Source of the DNA: Zizania palustris
Lineage: Eukaryota; Streptophyta; Magnoliopsida; Poales; Poaceae
DNA: 64,000 nucleotides
Direction of reading: 5' to 3'
Assembly (NCBI GenBank): GCA_019279435.1
Contig: JAAALK010000283.1
Location: 4,960,001 to 5,024,000 of the forward strand
Notes under the pieces: generated by a model
Told to the model about the DNA's origin: nothing
Seen by the model: the letters and a program-made list of their open reading frames with translations, nothing else
The model's database searches: none
Made by a program: the position numbers and the translations under genes
Shown here: piece after piece, positions 1-12,184 of the stretch
Layout: every line of letters begins with the position of its first letter
How positions within the stretch are numbered: position 1 is the stretch's first letter

Positions 1-874
1 AGAAGATAATCATTCTCACACTTAAGTTTTTTGACTTGCTCTCCCACGAAGTTGAGTTGGTCCTTAAGGGTGATGCAGGTGGAACATGCCAGTTGCACAT
101 CCTTAGAACACTCAGCACTCTCCAATCTAGTCTTAAGTTCATCAACATGCTTATCCCTCAAATTAATGCTTTCAACAAGTAAAGAACAATTCATTAATTC
201 ATTGATGACACAAGGACTAGACTCCACCTTCAAAAGTTGTTTCTGAACAATTTCAAGTTTTTCAAGATTTTGAGCATGAATCATATGCAGTTGAGCAAGT
301 TCATTCATAACAACAATACAAGACTCACATTCAACATTTTTAGACTTAGACTTCAGCAAGACAAGTTCAGTAGAAAGAGATTCGAGTTTGAATTTTAGTT
401 CCTTTCGTTCTTTAGCAGCAAGTTTAATTAGTCTATCCTGAGAGATGATAGCATCATGTAATTCATCATTTTGAACAAGAAGTTGGTCATGGGATAGACT
501 TACCTCAGATGAGTCTAGCTCATCGCTGCTATGTATGTTGTCGGCCATGAAGCAAAGGCCAGTGAAGTCTTTTGTCTTCTCCTTCTTTTCTTCATTTTTG
601 GATGGATCTTCTTCATAGGAGTTTGGCTCCTCACTTGAAGTATTGTCGATGTCGCTGAGGGCGGCCACAAATACTCTGGCTACTCTTTTTGTCCACAGAT
701 TCACCGGGGCCTTGCACAAACATTTGATATTTCTGATTATATATGCTTTGTCGCCTAGCCTTAATCTGAGTAGTGCCATCATGAAAAGTTTTCAAAGTTT
801 TCCAAATCCCACGTGCAGTTCGTAGGAGCTGGACCCAATCAAACTCATTGCGACTCATACTGATGAACAATATG
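1..874 (-). pseudogene. Copia element A gag, downstream part (broken)
   Basis: Read on the minus strand this is the continuation of a Ty1-copia gag whose first codons lie at 22475-22665. Residues encoded at about 700-869 match the UBN2-type gag region also seen at 33.1 kb, including QNEFD-like and FVQGPG motifs. Around position 700 the frame changes and the middle of gag, including the expected zinc knuckle, is missing, which indicates an internal deletion. From about 640 down to 1 a long charged, leucine-rich coiled coil stays open and runs off the window edge. The two gag halves are separated by gypsy element B, inserted with the duplication ATATG at 870-874 and 22470-22474. The product would be a capsid-like structural protein if it were intact. 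Confidence 0.8.
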
Positions 875-2199
875 TGTTTATAGAAAAAATGGCATTAATG
901 GTCAAGCTAAGAAAAATAATAAAAAATGGTATTTTTGACCAAAAATATGCCAAACCTGGCAAAGGCCAGTCTGACCGGCTATAGTAGGCCGGTCCAACTG
1001 GCCAGGCCTGATCAGACTAGACCCATGGGCTCGGTCAGACCGTCCAGGGATTCAGAATGTGAATCCGAAGTGGATTCGAATTGTGTTTGTCCAGATCTTA
1101 TCTCAACCGAATTTTGGTCAAATCCTACTGTATTTTTAGCCATGGATCACCAGCCCACCCCCTATAAATACTAGGGGCAAGGCCGATTCAAGGCTCTCTC
1201 CAATCACAAAAATCCAAAGCCCTAGCTTTGAAACACATTTACTTTTCTTAATTTTCGCATCTTCGTGGGTTTGCTTGAAAGCCCTCTGTCTGTCATGTCC
1301 GTAATCATAGTAACCCTTACTGGTTCGCTTGTGAACCTCACGTTAATCCACGTAACGGATTGCTATCCCTTTTATTAGTTTTTATCACCATATTTGGTAA
1401 TTTGGCCCCTTGGCCGAATTGTATTTGATCTTTGGGTGTTTTTGCAGATCAATTGCCTTCCTAAACATCTCTGCAAAGTTTGGAGGTAATTGAAGATTAT
1501 TTGCTAAGGCTATCGAGGTTTAGCAGATCGGATCTGTTACTTCGGTCCGATGGGCGTTGAGACCCCGGTCTGACCGGACCTCGTCACGCCGTTGTTGGCA
1601 ACAGCCGATCAGACCGACGACATTCCGCCGGTCTGACCAGGACCCCCCGCACCGCACACGCTAAAGCCGAAGCCCGAGCCCATTGAAGCCCTAATCGCTG
1701 AAGTCCCGCGTGCTGGAGCTTCGCATGTTCTTAGGCCAACATTCGGAGATCCCTTCGCACGGTGTGACCGGGGTATCACGGCTGGTCCGACCGGACATAT
1801 CCCACCGATCAGACCACCCGGAGTAACACTTCGCATCAGCCTTCGGGACATCACCCGAAGCCCCTTCGTAGGCCCCCAGTCCGACCGAGGTTGTACCTTC
1901 GGTCTGACCGGGCCTGAGGATGAAGGTGCCCTAGGGAACATTCGGGCAAATCTCCGATGTAACTCCGAATCAGCCTCTGAATTGGCCGATTCTAGGTATT
2001 TTGGCTATTTTATTCCTGTTTACATTATCACTAGTACTTTTCGACCAATTGGATTAAAATATTAATTATTTATCTTATTGCCTGGTGACTCCAAATCCCT
2101 TATCACTATTTAGGGTAGCCAAAACGTGGCGTCGGTATCATCACGATACTTTTGGACGTCGAACCGACCCAAGTGTGGGGGCGCATTTCTGCGTCAACA
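875..2199 (+). repeat. 5' LTR of gypsy B
   Basis: This LTR starts TGTTTATAG and ends GTCAACA, and it matches 21144-22469 end to end. It carries a TATA box at 1163-1169 followed by a short-exon-like transcribed region. Many copies of the short motif GGTCTGACCGG and its variants are spread through it, at about 970-1040, 1570-1640 and 1780-1910. Confidence 0.93.
1163..1169 (+). promoter_or_regulatory. TATA box in 5' LTR of B
   Basis: The sequence CCCTATAAATACTAG sits about 290 bp into the LTR and is the likely RNA polymerase II promoter of the element. The 3' LTR has the same box at 21433-21439. Confidence 0.75.
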
Positions 2200-2206
2200 C
2201 ACTTTC

Positions 2207-2224
2207 TGGTGACTCCGCTGGGGA
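2207..2224 (+). other. Probable primer binding site of gypsy B
   Basis: TGGTGACTCCGCTGGGGA lies 7 nt after the LTR end. Sequences of this type follow the 5' LTR in Tat-like grass elements and would pair with a tRNA 3' end. I do not assign the tRNA. Confidence 0.55.
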
Positions 2225-2235
2225 CAACGCCAATC

Positions 2236-4059
2236 ATGAATACTACCTCTACATCGACAACGAGTACCTCTACTACATCTACATCCACTACATCGCCGAT
2301 GAGCACTATGGGGGGTGTGTACATCGACGACCGCAACATTATGACGCCCACCATGGTAGACATATCTAAGGAAGACCGAGCAAAGATTGAAGCGAAGAAG
2401 AAGGAACTCGAAGAGCTGATGCTCAGGGATTGCATAAAGACACGCTCGGGCTTCATCATGCACGACATCCTCAACCTAACTTAGGTACGCCTCTCATCAT
2501 CCCTTTATTTTCTTCACAAGTTGACCGTAGGATAGCTGCGTATATTGATCAGGCGGTTAGCACCTCGATAGCCAACAAACTAGAACCCGTAGTTCTCACA
2601 AGTGGCAGCAATATTTAGAAGATTCGTCTTTACTGAGGCCAATTCACCGACACCAATCACTAGTATTCCGCCAACTCAGCACATTTATAGTAGAATGGAC
2701 GACAATACTGGAAAAACTATCATGTTTCCGGCTACATCATCCACAGCCAAGACACATAACTACGCTTATAGCCAGGAAAACCCAGCTTATCATGCAGCGC
2801 CACCGCCTGCGCCCACGCTAGCTCTACCGCCACTGCTCGCTCTGCACACTCCCACACCGCAGCATAGGCCAGAGCATGCCGATATACCACCATGTATCCC
2901 GCCACCACATGAAAGATGCGCACAAGAAGTAGACCACGACGATATTGAGGAACCTATTCACGTGTTATTTAGGGAATGCACCGGCTTTACACCTCGGGAT
3001 AGAGCTAGGGTTTATCGAAAACCATATCCCGACCACTTTGATACCATTCCATACCCTCACGGTTATAGAGTCCCGGACTTCACTAAATTTGACGGCGAGG
3101 GTAGTAAATCCACATTAGAGCACATTAGTCAATTTCTAGCACAATGTGGTGAATCTAGCGGGTCGGATGCATTGAAACTCAGGTTATTTTCCCTATCATT
3201 ATCCGGTACCGCATTCACTTGGTTTTCGGCGCTCCCGCCAAACTTCGTTCAGACATGGGCTCAGCTAGAGAAAAAGTTTCATGATTATTTGTACATAGGC
3301 GAGACCGAGCTTAGGCTATCACACCTCATGGCGATTAAACAAAAATCTAGCGAAAGTGTTTCTGAATACGTCAAGCGCTTTAGAGACACTAGGAATAAAT
3401 GTTTTAGCCTAAACATATCAGAAAGAGACCTGGCAGACCTCACATTTAATGGCCTATGGGCAGAAATTAAGGAACAAATGGATAATCAGAATCTTCTAGA
3501 CGTTAGCCAAGTCTTACAACAGGCTCTCGTCCAGGAAGGCCGAGGAAAGGATAGAAAATTTGTTAAGACTTTTAATAAACTAAGAGCTGAAATCCACACG
3601 ATGGAGCACTCTGACGAGGGAGAATCCGAAGAGGAAGAATATTCGGCCGATACATACATGGCTGAATGGACTTGGAGCGCGAAGTCTAAACCCATCACCT
3701 GCTCCGAATTGCGGCTGTCTCCCTCTAAGAGTCGGCCTAATGAAGTTAGATATTCATTCGATGTAACTAAGTGTGATAAAATATTTGATTTTCTATTAAA
3801 AAATCAGCTTCTATGACTGCCGAAAGGGCAAGTCATGCCATCCGCTGACGAATTGAAGAAACGTCCCTACTGTAAGTGGCATGATTCACATTCTCACCAC
3901 ACTAATGATTGCAATGTTTTTCGTCGGCAGGTTAAATCGGCCATAGAAGAAGGACGATTGAAAATAGAAGCAAACCCAAAAATGAAATTGGACAGAGACC
4001 CCTTTCCCATGAACAACATTGAGCTCGAGGGGAAGAAGGTATTAATTTGGCTAGAATAG
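2236..4059 (+). pseudogene. Gypsy B gag (broken)
   Basis: A Thr/Ser-rich start at ATG 2236 is followed by frame changes near 2440-2600. The main retrotransposon gag domain then runs from about 3060 to 3560 (core motifs FTKFDGEG, TWFSALPP and FRDTRNKC). A TGA at 3814 interrupts the frame before a cysteine/histidine segment at 3868-3910 (CKWHDSHSHHTNDC), which looks like the Tat-type nucleic-acid-binding finger. A TAG at 4057 ends the frame. Both the TGA and the TAG are explained by C-to-T changes of CGA and CAG. The intact family product is the capsid/nucleocapsid precursor, which packages element RNA in cytoplasmic particles. Confidence 0.85.
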
Positions 4060-5445
4060 GCTGAATCGACTAAAGAGAAAGCGGTCGTTGTAGGAGACGC
4101 TTGCACACGCACACTCATACCAAGGAATCCAGGGGTAGGAGTGTGGAAAGAGAATGTTAAACCACCATCTTCGAACAGGCACCACAGAAGGCCGAAGGTG
4201 ACATACAAGATGCTCTTAGACAAGCACCAGCGAAGGTCCGAGAGGAGGAGTGTTCGACCACGGGCTCTAGGACGGGCGAACCCCCTTAGAAGACCGAGCC
4301 CCACGAGGGTTGAGTTCGGACCTCAGTGGCTGAACCCCCCTTCGGGTTGGTCCTAGCCTCCAGCAGGGTTTGGACCTCAGTGGCCGAACCCTCCTCTGGC
4401 TTGGCCCCAGCTTCTGGGAGGGTTCGAACCTCAGTGTCCGAACCTACCTCCTCCGAATGGGTTCCAACCTTCGAGAGGATTCGGACCTCAGTGGCTGGAG
4501 CCATCCCCTCCTAGTGGATTACAGCCTCTGGATGGATTCGGCCTCTAGTGGCCGGACCCGTCTCCGCCATGGGCTAGCTTACCTCCGGCCTGGCAGGACC
4601 CTTCGTTGGTCTGGTCCGAGGTACCTTCGACATGGCTGAGTTTCCAACAGGCCAATGGGTTTAGCACCCAGTGGGCAAAGCCGCTAGAGCCTCTGATGCT
4701 GCCACCCTACAGCTGGATGATGGCTCCGACTTGGCCTCTGCCGCTAGAGAACTCTGGGCAGTGTCTAGATACTAATGCTCACATTCCTTCTAGTGTTTCC
4801 GAATGGAAGGTACGAGGTCCGGTGCAGGATGAGAGTATTATTCATCGCCTGTCCGTAGTACCTCAGAACCGGACCTCGTAAGAAGGTGCTAGAGGGGATG
4901 AACGTGAATATGCCCCAGAGACCATAGTCATCAGGGTGGGATCCCAGGAGGTCCCAATCCCGAAGGGTGCCCCGGTAGGATAGCACAAATATACATCACC
5001 GAGCCCGGCCAAAGCCCCGACCGAAACCCGGTCTAACCGGCCTACTACGGCTGGTCCGACCGGCCTTACAGCTATTTTCAGCACAGGCCAGTCCAACCGT
5101 CCCACCATAGCTGGTCCGACCGACCAGGAGTAGAGGACTTCTTACGGCAAGCACAAAACGTTCGAGGCCAACCCGGACAAGTCCCGTTCGACCAAAATGC
5201 TAGAAGCAAGACTGTGGCACCCAGCACCCGTCCTCAGCCATCGTGGGCACCCTTAGGGATGTCCAAGTCACAAAAGAGGAGGTTGCAACGCTTGCGGGCA
5301 CAAGAGATATGAGAAGAGAAGGCCGAGGAGGTGCGGGACACACTTTTTAAAGAAATCCATCCTCGGCCCACGGTGAAGAAAGTCTGGAGACCCAGGCCAA
5401 TCAGACGACGACTACACACCCATCTCTAAGGGGCCCGCTCCTTAG
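4060..5445 (+). other. Gypsy B gag-protease linker, low complexity
   Basis: No continuous reading frame survives here. The stretch holds a four-copy minisatellite (4314-4535), Pro/Ser-rich remnants, and a cluster of GGTCCGACCGG-like motifs at 5010-5130. In intact relatives it would be the linker between nucleocapsid and protease. Confidence 0.5.
4314..4535 (+). repeat. 54-57 bp tandem repeat in gypsy B linker
   Basis: Repeat starts are at 4314, 4368, 4422 and 4479, each beginning with a variant of GTTCGGACCTCAGTGG. The periods of 54, 54 and 57 bp are all multiples of three. One frame stays open across the array and encodes repeats of the type RTSVAEP. Confidence 0.85.
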
Positions 5446-6123
5446 GTGATGGACGTTGACATCGTCATGCTACCTTTCGAGTTCGCTCCACTACAGGAGG
5501 AGGCCGGGGTCGCACAGCTAGACCTCGGCCCGTGGGACACCGTGTTCCAGAAGCCAGGAGATACGAGTCGTCACCTGAGGCATCTATACATAAGGGGACA
5601 CATTGATGGAAAGCTAATGTCAAGGATGCTCATCGATGGTGGTGCCACCGTGAACCTAATGTTGTACTCCCTTCTAAGGAAGGTCGGCAAAGATGACGAC
5701 GACCTGAAGAAGACCAATGTTACCCTCAATAGCTTCAACAGTGACATGACAGAGGCCAAAGGCGTGCTGTCTCTAGAGCTGACAGTAGGGAACAAGAAGC
5801 TACCTACCGCCTTCTTCGTCGTCGACGTGCAAGGTAATTATAATGTATTGCTTGGGCGTGATTGGATCCATGCAAACCAGTGTGTGCCGTCTACCTTGCA
5901 CCAACACCTAATACAATGGGATGGCGACGAAGTCGAGATAGTACACGCCGATGCATCGGCCCGTGTTAGCTTGGCCGATGCATCCAGTGACGCCACCCAT
6001 GATGAGATAGAATGCTTGTCGGGGCGGGACCTCTCGAATTACGACTTTGTTAGTGTATCCAAGGGAAGGTTCGTTCCTATGTCTGTAAAGCCGACCGGTG
6101 TGGCTCAGTTGTGTTTAAGGTAG
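5446..6123 (+). pseudogene. Gypsy B aspartic protease region
   Basis: This open frame of 225 residues contains the retropepsin active-site segment LIDGGATVN at about residue 62, where DGGA replaces the usual D-S/T-G-A, and a later LLGRDWIH motif typical of the retropepsin C-terminal half. It sits between the gag remnant and the reverse transcriptase in the expected order. A stop at 6121-6123 separates it from the next frame. The catalytic aspartate is present, but the surrounding polyprotein is broken, so a functional product is unlikely. Confidence 0.85.
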
Positions 6124-6250
6124 TAGAATGTCTAGCGCTAATCTTGATTAGCTAAAATCTCGTGTAGAGCAATATCGGTCTTCTCAAGATGGTATTGCCG
6201 AAGCCATTGAATATTTTAGCGAAGTAGAAAAATTAGGTCAAGGCTTCTCG

Positions 6251-7389
6251 TTGGCCGATCCTTTGGAACAAATAGACATAAGATATGGTAGTGTTCCAAG
6301 GCCGACATTTGTAAATCAGAATTTGAGTAGTGATATAAAGACCAAAGTAATAAAGTTGCTTCGATCATACGTTGATTACTTTGCATGGGACTACAGCGAG
6401 ATGCCCGAATTAAGCCGAGAGCTTGTTAAGCATCGACTTCCTATCAAACCCGAATTTAGGCCTTATAAACAGCCGCCGCGCCGCTTCAATTCGGCCATCT
6501 ATGACCGAGTTAAAGAGGAAGTTGAACGTCTATTAACGGTAGGTTTTATTAGGCCATGCAGATACGCAGAATGGGTCGCTAACATCATGCCTGTCGAGAA
6601 GAAGGAGAGTGGCAATATCCGCGTCTGCGTCGACTTCAGGGATTTGAAAAAGGCCACTCTGAAAGACGATTATCCCATGCCAATAGCTGACATGTTGATC
6701 AACGATGCCTTGGGGCAAAAGTTACTAAGTTTTCTTGATGGCAACGCTGGTTATAATCAAATCTTTATGGCCGAAGAGGACGTTTTAAGAATGGCCTTTC
6801 ACTGCCCCGGTTTTGTCGGCTTGTTCGAGTGGGTCATAATGACCTTTGGTTTAAAGAATGTTGGCGCCACATATCAACGTGCCATGAACTTAATCTTTCA
6901 TGACTTGCTAGGGGTTATGTTAGAGGTTTACATAGATGATGTTGTGGTCAAATCGGATGCTATGGGGAACCATCTAGCCTATTTGAGAGTTGCTTTTGAA
7001 AGAATGCGCCAATATGATTTAAAAATGAACCCACTCAAGTGTGCTTTTGGCGTGTCGGTGGACAAGTTCTTGGGATTCATGATCCATGAAAGAGGCATTG
7101 AAATCGATCCTAAGAGGCTTGAGAAAATTAGAGGATGTTTAGCACCGGCGTGTAAGAAAGATGTGCAGAAACTGCTAGTTAAGGTTAATTATTTGCGACA
7201 CTTAATATCTAACTTGTCCAGCAAAATTGATGCTTTTGTCCCGATACTCCGGTTAAAAAATGAAGTCGAGTTCACTTGGGGGCCAAGTCGGCAAAGCGCC
7301 TTTGAGAGAATCAAAGAGTGCTTATCGACGCTGCCGGTAGTAAGGGCGCCGAAGGCCGGGATTCCATTTCAGCTTTATATCATTGTGGA
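6251..7389 (+). pseudogene. Gypsy B reverse transcriptase, cut by copia C
   Basis: The reverse transcriptase fold is readable in order: the EEVERLL entry helix, VDFRDLKKA, SFLDGNAGYNQI, FGLKNVGATYQ and the catalytic YIDD box (VYIDDVVVKS) at about 6925-6955, then the connection region LKCAFGV. It is open for 380 residues and ends inside the first RNase H (LYIIVDE), where copia C is inserted. The reading continues at 18719 with VIGAVLTQD. The domain synthesises element cDNA in relatives. Confidence 0.92.
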
Positions 7390-9397
7390 TGAGGAGCCAT
7401 GCTGAAAAGCGTGGGCCTCATGGCTCCAGATGTGATGAGTCATTGTCAACGATAGTCAAAGAGGACAGAAGAAGAAAGGAGATCAGCTGCATCATGGGCC
7501 GTGTGTGACTCAGGTACACGGGAAGCGAGCGACTGTCGGGCTGAGAGAGCCATGAAGTCGGGCTGGCCCAATCCGGGTACATGGGCTAGGAGCAGCAGAG
7601 GACCCACTGGGCTGTTGACCAGGATTGACCAAGGTACACGGGCGGTGAGTGATTGCCGGGCTGAGAGAGCTGTGGAATCGGGCCGACCCAATCCGGGTAC
7701 CTGGTGCAAAGTCGGTGGAGGCTTTGTCAGTTTCGGCGCAAAACTGACAACCGCTGATCTTGTATCGGACTGTCCAGAAGAGAAGCCATAGTCGCTACGA
7801 AAGCTTAGCTTCCGGATAAGTCATCTGTATCTCTAGGCCCACAGTCAGTCAGTCGAGTCTGTAAAAAATCCTAAGGGCAGTTTAGTCTTTTCCTTTATTT
7901 CAGCGTCTGTAAAAAACCCTAAGGGGCTGGTGGAATATTCCTAGTGTTGGGCAGCCTATAAATAGGGCCCCAATCACTAGGGTTAGGTCACCCTTTTGCT
8001 GAAATCACTTTTTAATCCATTGGGTCATTCTTGTTCTCTGTTTTCTCTCTCCTACTCATGTGTGCGCCGCCAGAGTTTTTGATTCCTGTGTTCATCCTAT
8101 TTCTTCACTGTTTTTGGAAGATTTTATTCATGTTGGTGTATGCGCAGCACTTCATTTAAGGCACTGTTTGTTCGGTTTGCACGCAGCTAATTTATTCTTG
8201 AGAAGATTTATCTCTGTTCCTTCTGTTCTTCACATGAGGAGTACTAGTTCTTGCTGGTTGCAAGTAGTACTACTTCTCTGTAGCAACAGTACACTAGTAC
8301 TCTATCTTGCCTTTTCTGCGTAGCTTTTTAATCGAAGTAGACAGGGTTGAGTGCCTTTTCTGGCTGTTTTCTGGCAAAGCCCCCCTTCTCTGTTCGAAGC
8401 CCCTCAGCTCCATGAGGCAGGCTTCGATCTGACATCCTCGAGGGCTTCGCTTGAACTTCGACTTTACTTTACTTTGTGTACTGTGTTTCTAGCTTCGAAG
8501 TATGTTTTGTGCTCTGTCACCTTGACATACTTCGACCGGTCTTTGCGAAGGTGATCTGTTTCTCGAGCTATTCAAAGTCAATACTTTGACAGGCTTCGAA
8601 GTTAGCTTCGAAGCTTGTCTCTCTGGTAGACTTCGCTCGACGTGAGTTCCTTCTTGCTGTCATTTTCGAAGGTCACAGTGTGTAAGTTCGGAGCTTGTCT
8701 TTCGAAGTTAACCCTCGGATCGAAGGTCTCAACTTCGGTTGTCATACCTCAACCAAGCTAGCTTTGAAGGTTGAGTGTAGGCTTCGATTTCATCTAGATG
8801 CTGTGTGTTTGGCTTCGCTTATCTTTCGAAGGTTGTTTTTCTATGCATCGTGTTCGAATTTTTCTGATCAAAGGTTAGGCTTCGAAGTACGGTGTCCGAA
8901 GCAAGCTTCGACACTGTCATATTTTGCTTCGAAGCATACTTCGCATCTTAACACACTTGATTTAGGCTAAGACTCAACATACCTTCGGCACTTCATTAAC
9001 AACCTTCGCTAGACTTCGACAAGGGACTCCGAAGCAGGCTTCGACACAGCGAAGCAAGCTTTGACACTGTGAAGCAGGCTTCGCCAAGTTCCGAACAGGA
9101 GACAGATTTTGAACAGTAACTTCTCATCTCTTTCCATGTGTACTTAGATTATTTTACTGAGAAGTTTGATCCGACATGTCTTGAATATTTTGTTTATCTG
9201 CCTATTAACATTGCATTGGTGTTTCTTTGATTTTGACACCTGTTTTTTCTAGGCAAGATACTTTTAGACTTAGGCTTTCTGTTCACACTCTGCTGCTTAG
9301 TCTTTTGAGGTGCGTTGGGTGTTGGGAGCAGGCCGTTGATTCGAAAGAATTTTAGGCGCCCATTCACCCCCCTCTGGTCGGTACTTTCGGTCCTACA
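7390..9397 (+). repeat. 5' LTR of copia C
   Basis: This 2008-bp LTR runs from TGAGGAGCCATG to GGTCCTACA. It contains a TATA box at 7957-7964. Its 3' half is crowded with CTTCGAAG-type palindromes (about 8380-9080), ending in a short tandem array of GAAGCAGGCTTCGACAC units near 9030-9080. It has no gene of its own. Confidence 0.95.
7957..7964 (+). promoter_or_regulatory. TATA box of copia C 5' LTR
   Basis: GCCTATAAATAGGGC lies 568 bp into the LTR, with an identical box in the 3' LTR at 17258-17265. It is the likely transcription start region of the element. Confidence 0.8.
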
Positions 9398-9399
9398 AG

Positions 9400-9411
9400 T
9401 GGTATCAGAGC
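9400..9411 (+). other. Primer binding site of copia C (tRNA-iMet type)
   Basis: TGGTATCAGAGC begins 3 nt after the LTR end. This is the classic plant copia site complementary to the 3' end of initiator methionine tRNA. Confidence 0.9.
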
Positions 9412-9462
9412 CTGGTTAGGGTTTTTCCATACCTTAACCGGTTCTAAACCCTAGTAGTGATC

Positions 9463-12149
9463 ATGATGTCTCCTGGCAAGGTCCCGTCCTTGGAAGCTTA
9501 TGGCTATAACTATTGGAAGACTCGCATGCGAGCCTATCTTATGAGCCAAGGCTCGGACATCTGGGACATTTGCGTTCACGATACGTTTGTTGTATTGCCA
9601 GTTGCTGAGCATGGTACTCCTGGTATCGTTGCCCAGCATCTGAGCAATAGTAAAGCTGTGAACATTCTGTTTTCTGGTCTAGGTCCAACTGAGTTTGAGC
9701 GTGTGAGCCATCTCTCCAATGCGAGAGAGATCTGGGCTACCCTCAAGGCACACCATGAGGGGACATCCCAGGTCAAGGCTCGGCTCTATCAGACCTACCG
9801 GCGTGAATATGAGAACTTCACACAAAAGCTGGGTGAATCTGTTGAAGCATTGTTTGGTCGTTTTCAATCGATCATAAACAAGCTTCAGGACAACAAGGCT
9901 GAGGGTGCTCAGTTAGTCTCAGATCATGAGCAGGCGCTCAAGGTTCTCCATACCTTGGACCCAAAGATCTGGGAGATCAAGGTATCCTCTATTGTTGAGA
10001 GTACTTCTTATGATACCTTGACCATTTCTGAGTTGTTTAGCAAGCTGAAGGCCACTGAGGTTGATATCCAGCTGAGATCAAATCTCACTGGCTCTGGATC
10101 AAAGTCCCTGGCCCTTGCTACACCTTCTGTTGATCCCTCTTCTGTGAGCTGTGCTGGGTTCTCTTTGATGTCTATCACTGAGGACCAGCTTGAGTCTTTG
10201 GGAGATGATGATTTGTGTCTTTTTAACAACCGGGTGCGTCGTGTTTATGACAAGAGAATGTTCAAAAGACACGGCACAAAATCGGGGTGCTTTGAGTGTG
10301 GTGATCCAGGACACTTCATCGCCGACTGCCCCAAGCGCAGTAGACACAAGAAGGGCACCGGTGGTGGCTTCCATGACTCTGGCAAGCATGACAGCTCTTC
10401 CTTCAACAAGGGCAAGCTGAAGACTAGATTCTTCAAAAAGGCCCTGAAGGACTACCGGCGAGAGAACAAGAAGCACGACAAGGCCTTCTTCGCCGAGATG
10501 GAGAAGAGCTACTCCAAGCGGTCCACGTCTTCTTCCTCTTCCTCTGCTTCATGGATTTTGGGGACAGACCGAAGAGCCGTTCACACCAGCGCCGAAGATC
10601 CCGCAAGAGCTTCTGCTCAATGGCTCTTGGGGATAAGGAAGAAAAGAGCTCCTCTGATGACTCCGACGACGACAACGAAAAGGTATCATCTTATGAACGT
10701 GAAATTGTTGATTTACTTGAAAGCAATCGTCAGGAGTTAAAATATCGGGAAAAACTGCTTAGGGGGGCCAAGAAGAGGATAGATGAGTTAGAGAGTGAGT
10801 TTGCCATAGCCAACGGCAGAATTGAGAGTCTATCTTCTTCCCCCTGCTTGGGTGATAGCAGTGAGTGCCCAAAGTGTGAGGTGCTTCTGTGTGACTTGTC
10901 GACTCTGAAGTCCAAGTACACAGAAAGGGTTGATGAGAGGGACGCTTTAGCCACTAAGCTTGAGAGTGCTTAGATGGAGCTAAAAGACGCTCAAGCCAAT
11001 GTCGTCGTGCCCTGTGCTGATTGCCCATCTCATCTAGCTGTCTTAGCTGAGCTGAAGGCCAAGGGCAATGAGCAGTCGGGGGATTTTGAGAGAATGAGAG
11101 CTGAGCTGGCGCAGACTAGGCTAGAGCTTGAGACACTGTCAGTTCCATCCACTGTCTGTGAGAACTGTCTGTCTCTTAGAATGGAGTTGATTAAGTTGAA
11201 AGCCGACAAGTCTGTCCTGGTAGATAGCGAGTGTGAGACCTGCTTGTCTCAGGTGGAGGTACTAGCTTCCTTGAGAGAGGAGCTAGCTGATTCTCAGAAT
11301 GAGAACTTTTACCTCCGTTCTATCCTGAGTTGGATCAGTGCTCGAGAGCCACAGCTCGGCATGATGATCCAGCAGTTCAAGAGGCAGGATGGGTTTGGGG
11401 TAGGTTACACCTACACCAAGGCTGACTTTGAGAGTGCCATTAGTCGGGTAGTGGAGTGGAGTAAAATGACTCCTGAGCAGAGATACCCCAAGACTCACTC
11501 CACTGAGTCTTCCCTGGCTAGTCAGCCCAAGGATGGAGTAATCCATGAACAACCCAAAGCTCCACCCAAGAAGCCCATCTAGGTTCCAAAGCCCAAACAC
11601 CTCCACACTTCTCTTGACTCTCTTCCTGGACCCTCTCAACCCAAGAAGATGACACCCAACACCACTAAGCCCAAGAACCCCAAGCCTCAACCACATCCCA
11701 AGAAGCCCACCTATCATTCTGAGTATTGTCAGAGAGACGGGCATCTTGCCGAGTTTTGCTTCAGGAGGAAGTGGATTGAGAGAGCAAAGAGAGCTCGTGG
11801 TAGTCAGGAGCAGTTCTACCAGCACGGTGGTAGACTGTGTGTTCCTCGACGTGGGGAGAGGCTAGAGGCCAGGCCGCGTCGTGTAGGTGGTGGTAGAGGA
11901 GACGACTTTCTTGCTCGTGCTCCAGTTGGTGGAGGTTGTTCCGGCAGAGCTCCAGGCCGTTTTGGCTACAGTCCTGGACCTCGTGGCCGAGGTTCTAGGA
12001 AGAACCATGGACCGCACTTTGAGCCGCATTTTGGTCCAAATTCTTTTGATGGTTTTCGCTTTCCGTCTTTTGAGCAGATGGCTCGACATTGGTTTAGCTC
12101 TTTTGCTAAACCTGGTGCCGGACCATTTGCTTCCCCTTACGACCACTGA
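9463..12149 (+). pseudogene. Copia C gag with coiled coil and zinc knuckle
   Basis: The likely start is ATG 9463 (MMSPGKVPSLEAYG), directly after the leader. Residues 1-230 form a UBN2-type gag domain. A CCHC zinc knuckle follows at 10288-10329 (CFECGDPGHFIADC), then a long Glu/Leu-rich coiled coil to about 11330. A second, incomplete knuckle lies near 11710-11759, where the first cysteine is replaced by serine. The frame shifts near 10550-10690, and in-frame TAG codons occur at 10971 and 11580. The first TAG fits a CAG-to-TAG change. The second is shared with element E at the same place (see findings). The family product forms the virus-like particle. Confidence 0.88.
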
Positions 12150-12184
12150 TTGTGCTGGATCGGGGACTGGAGGACGTTTAGATC

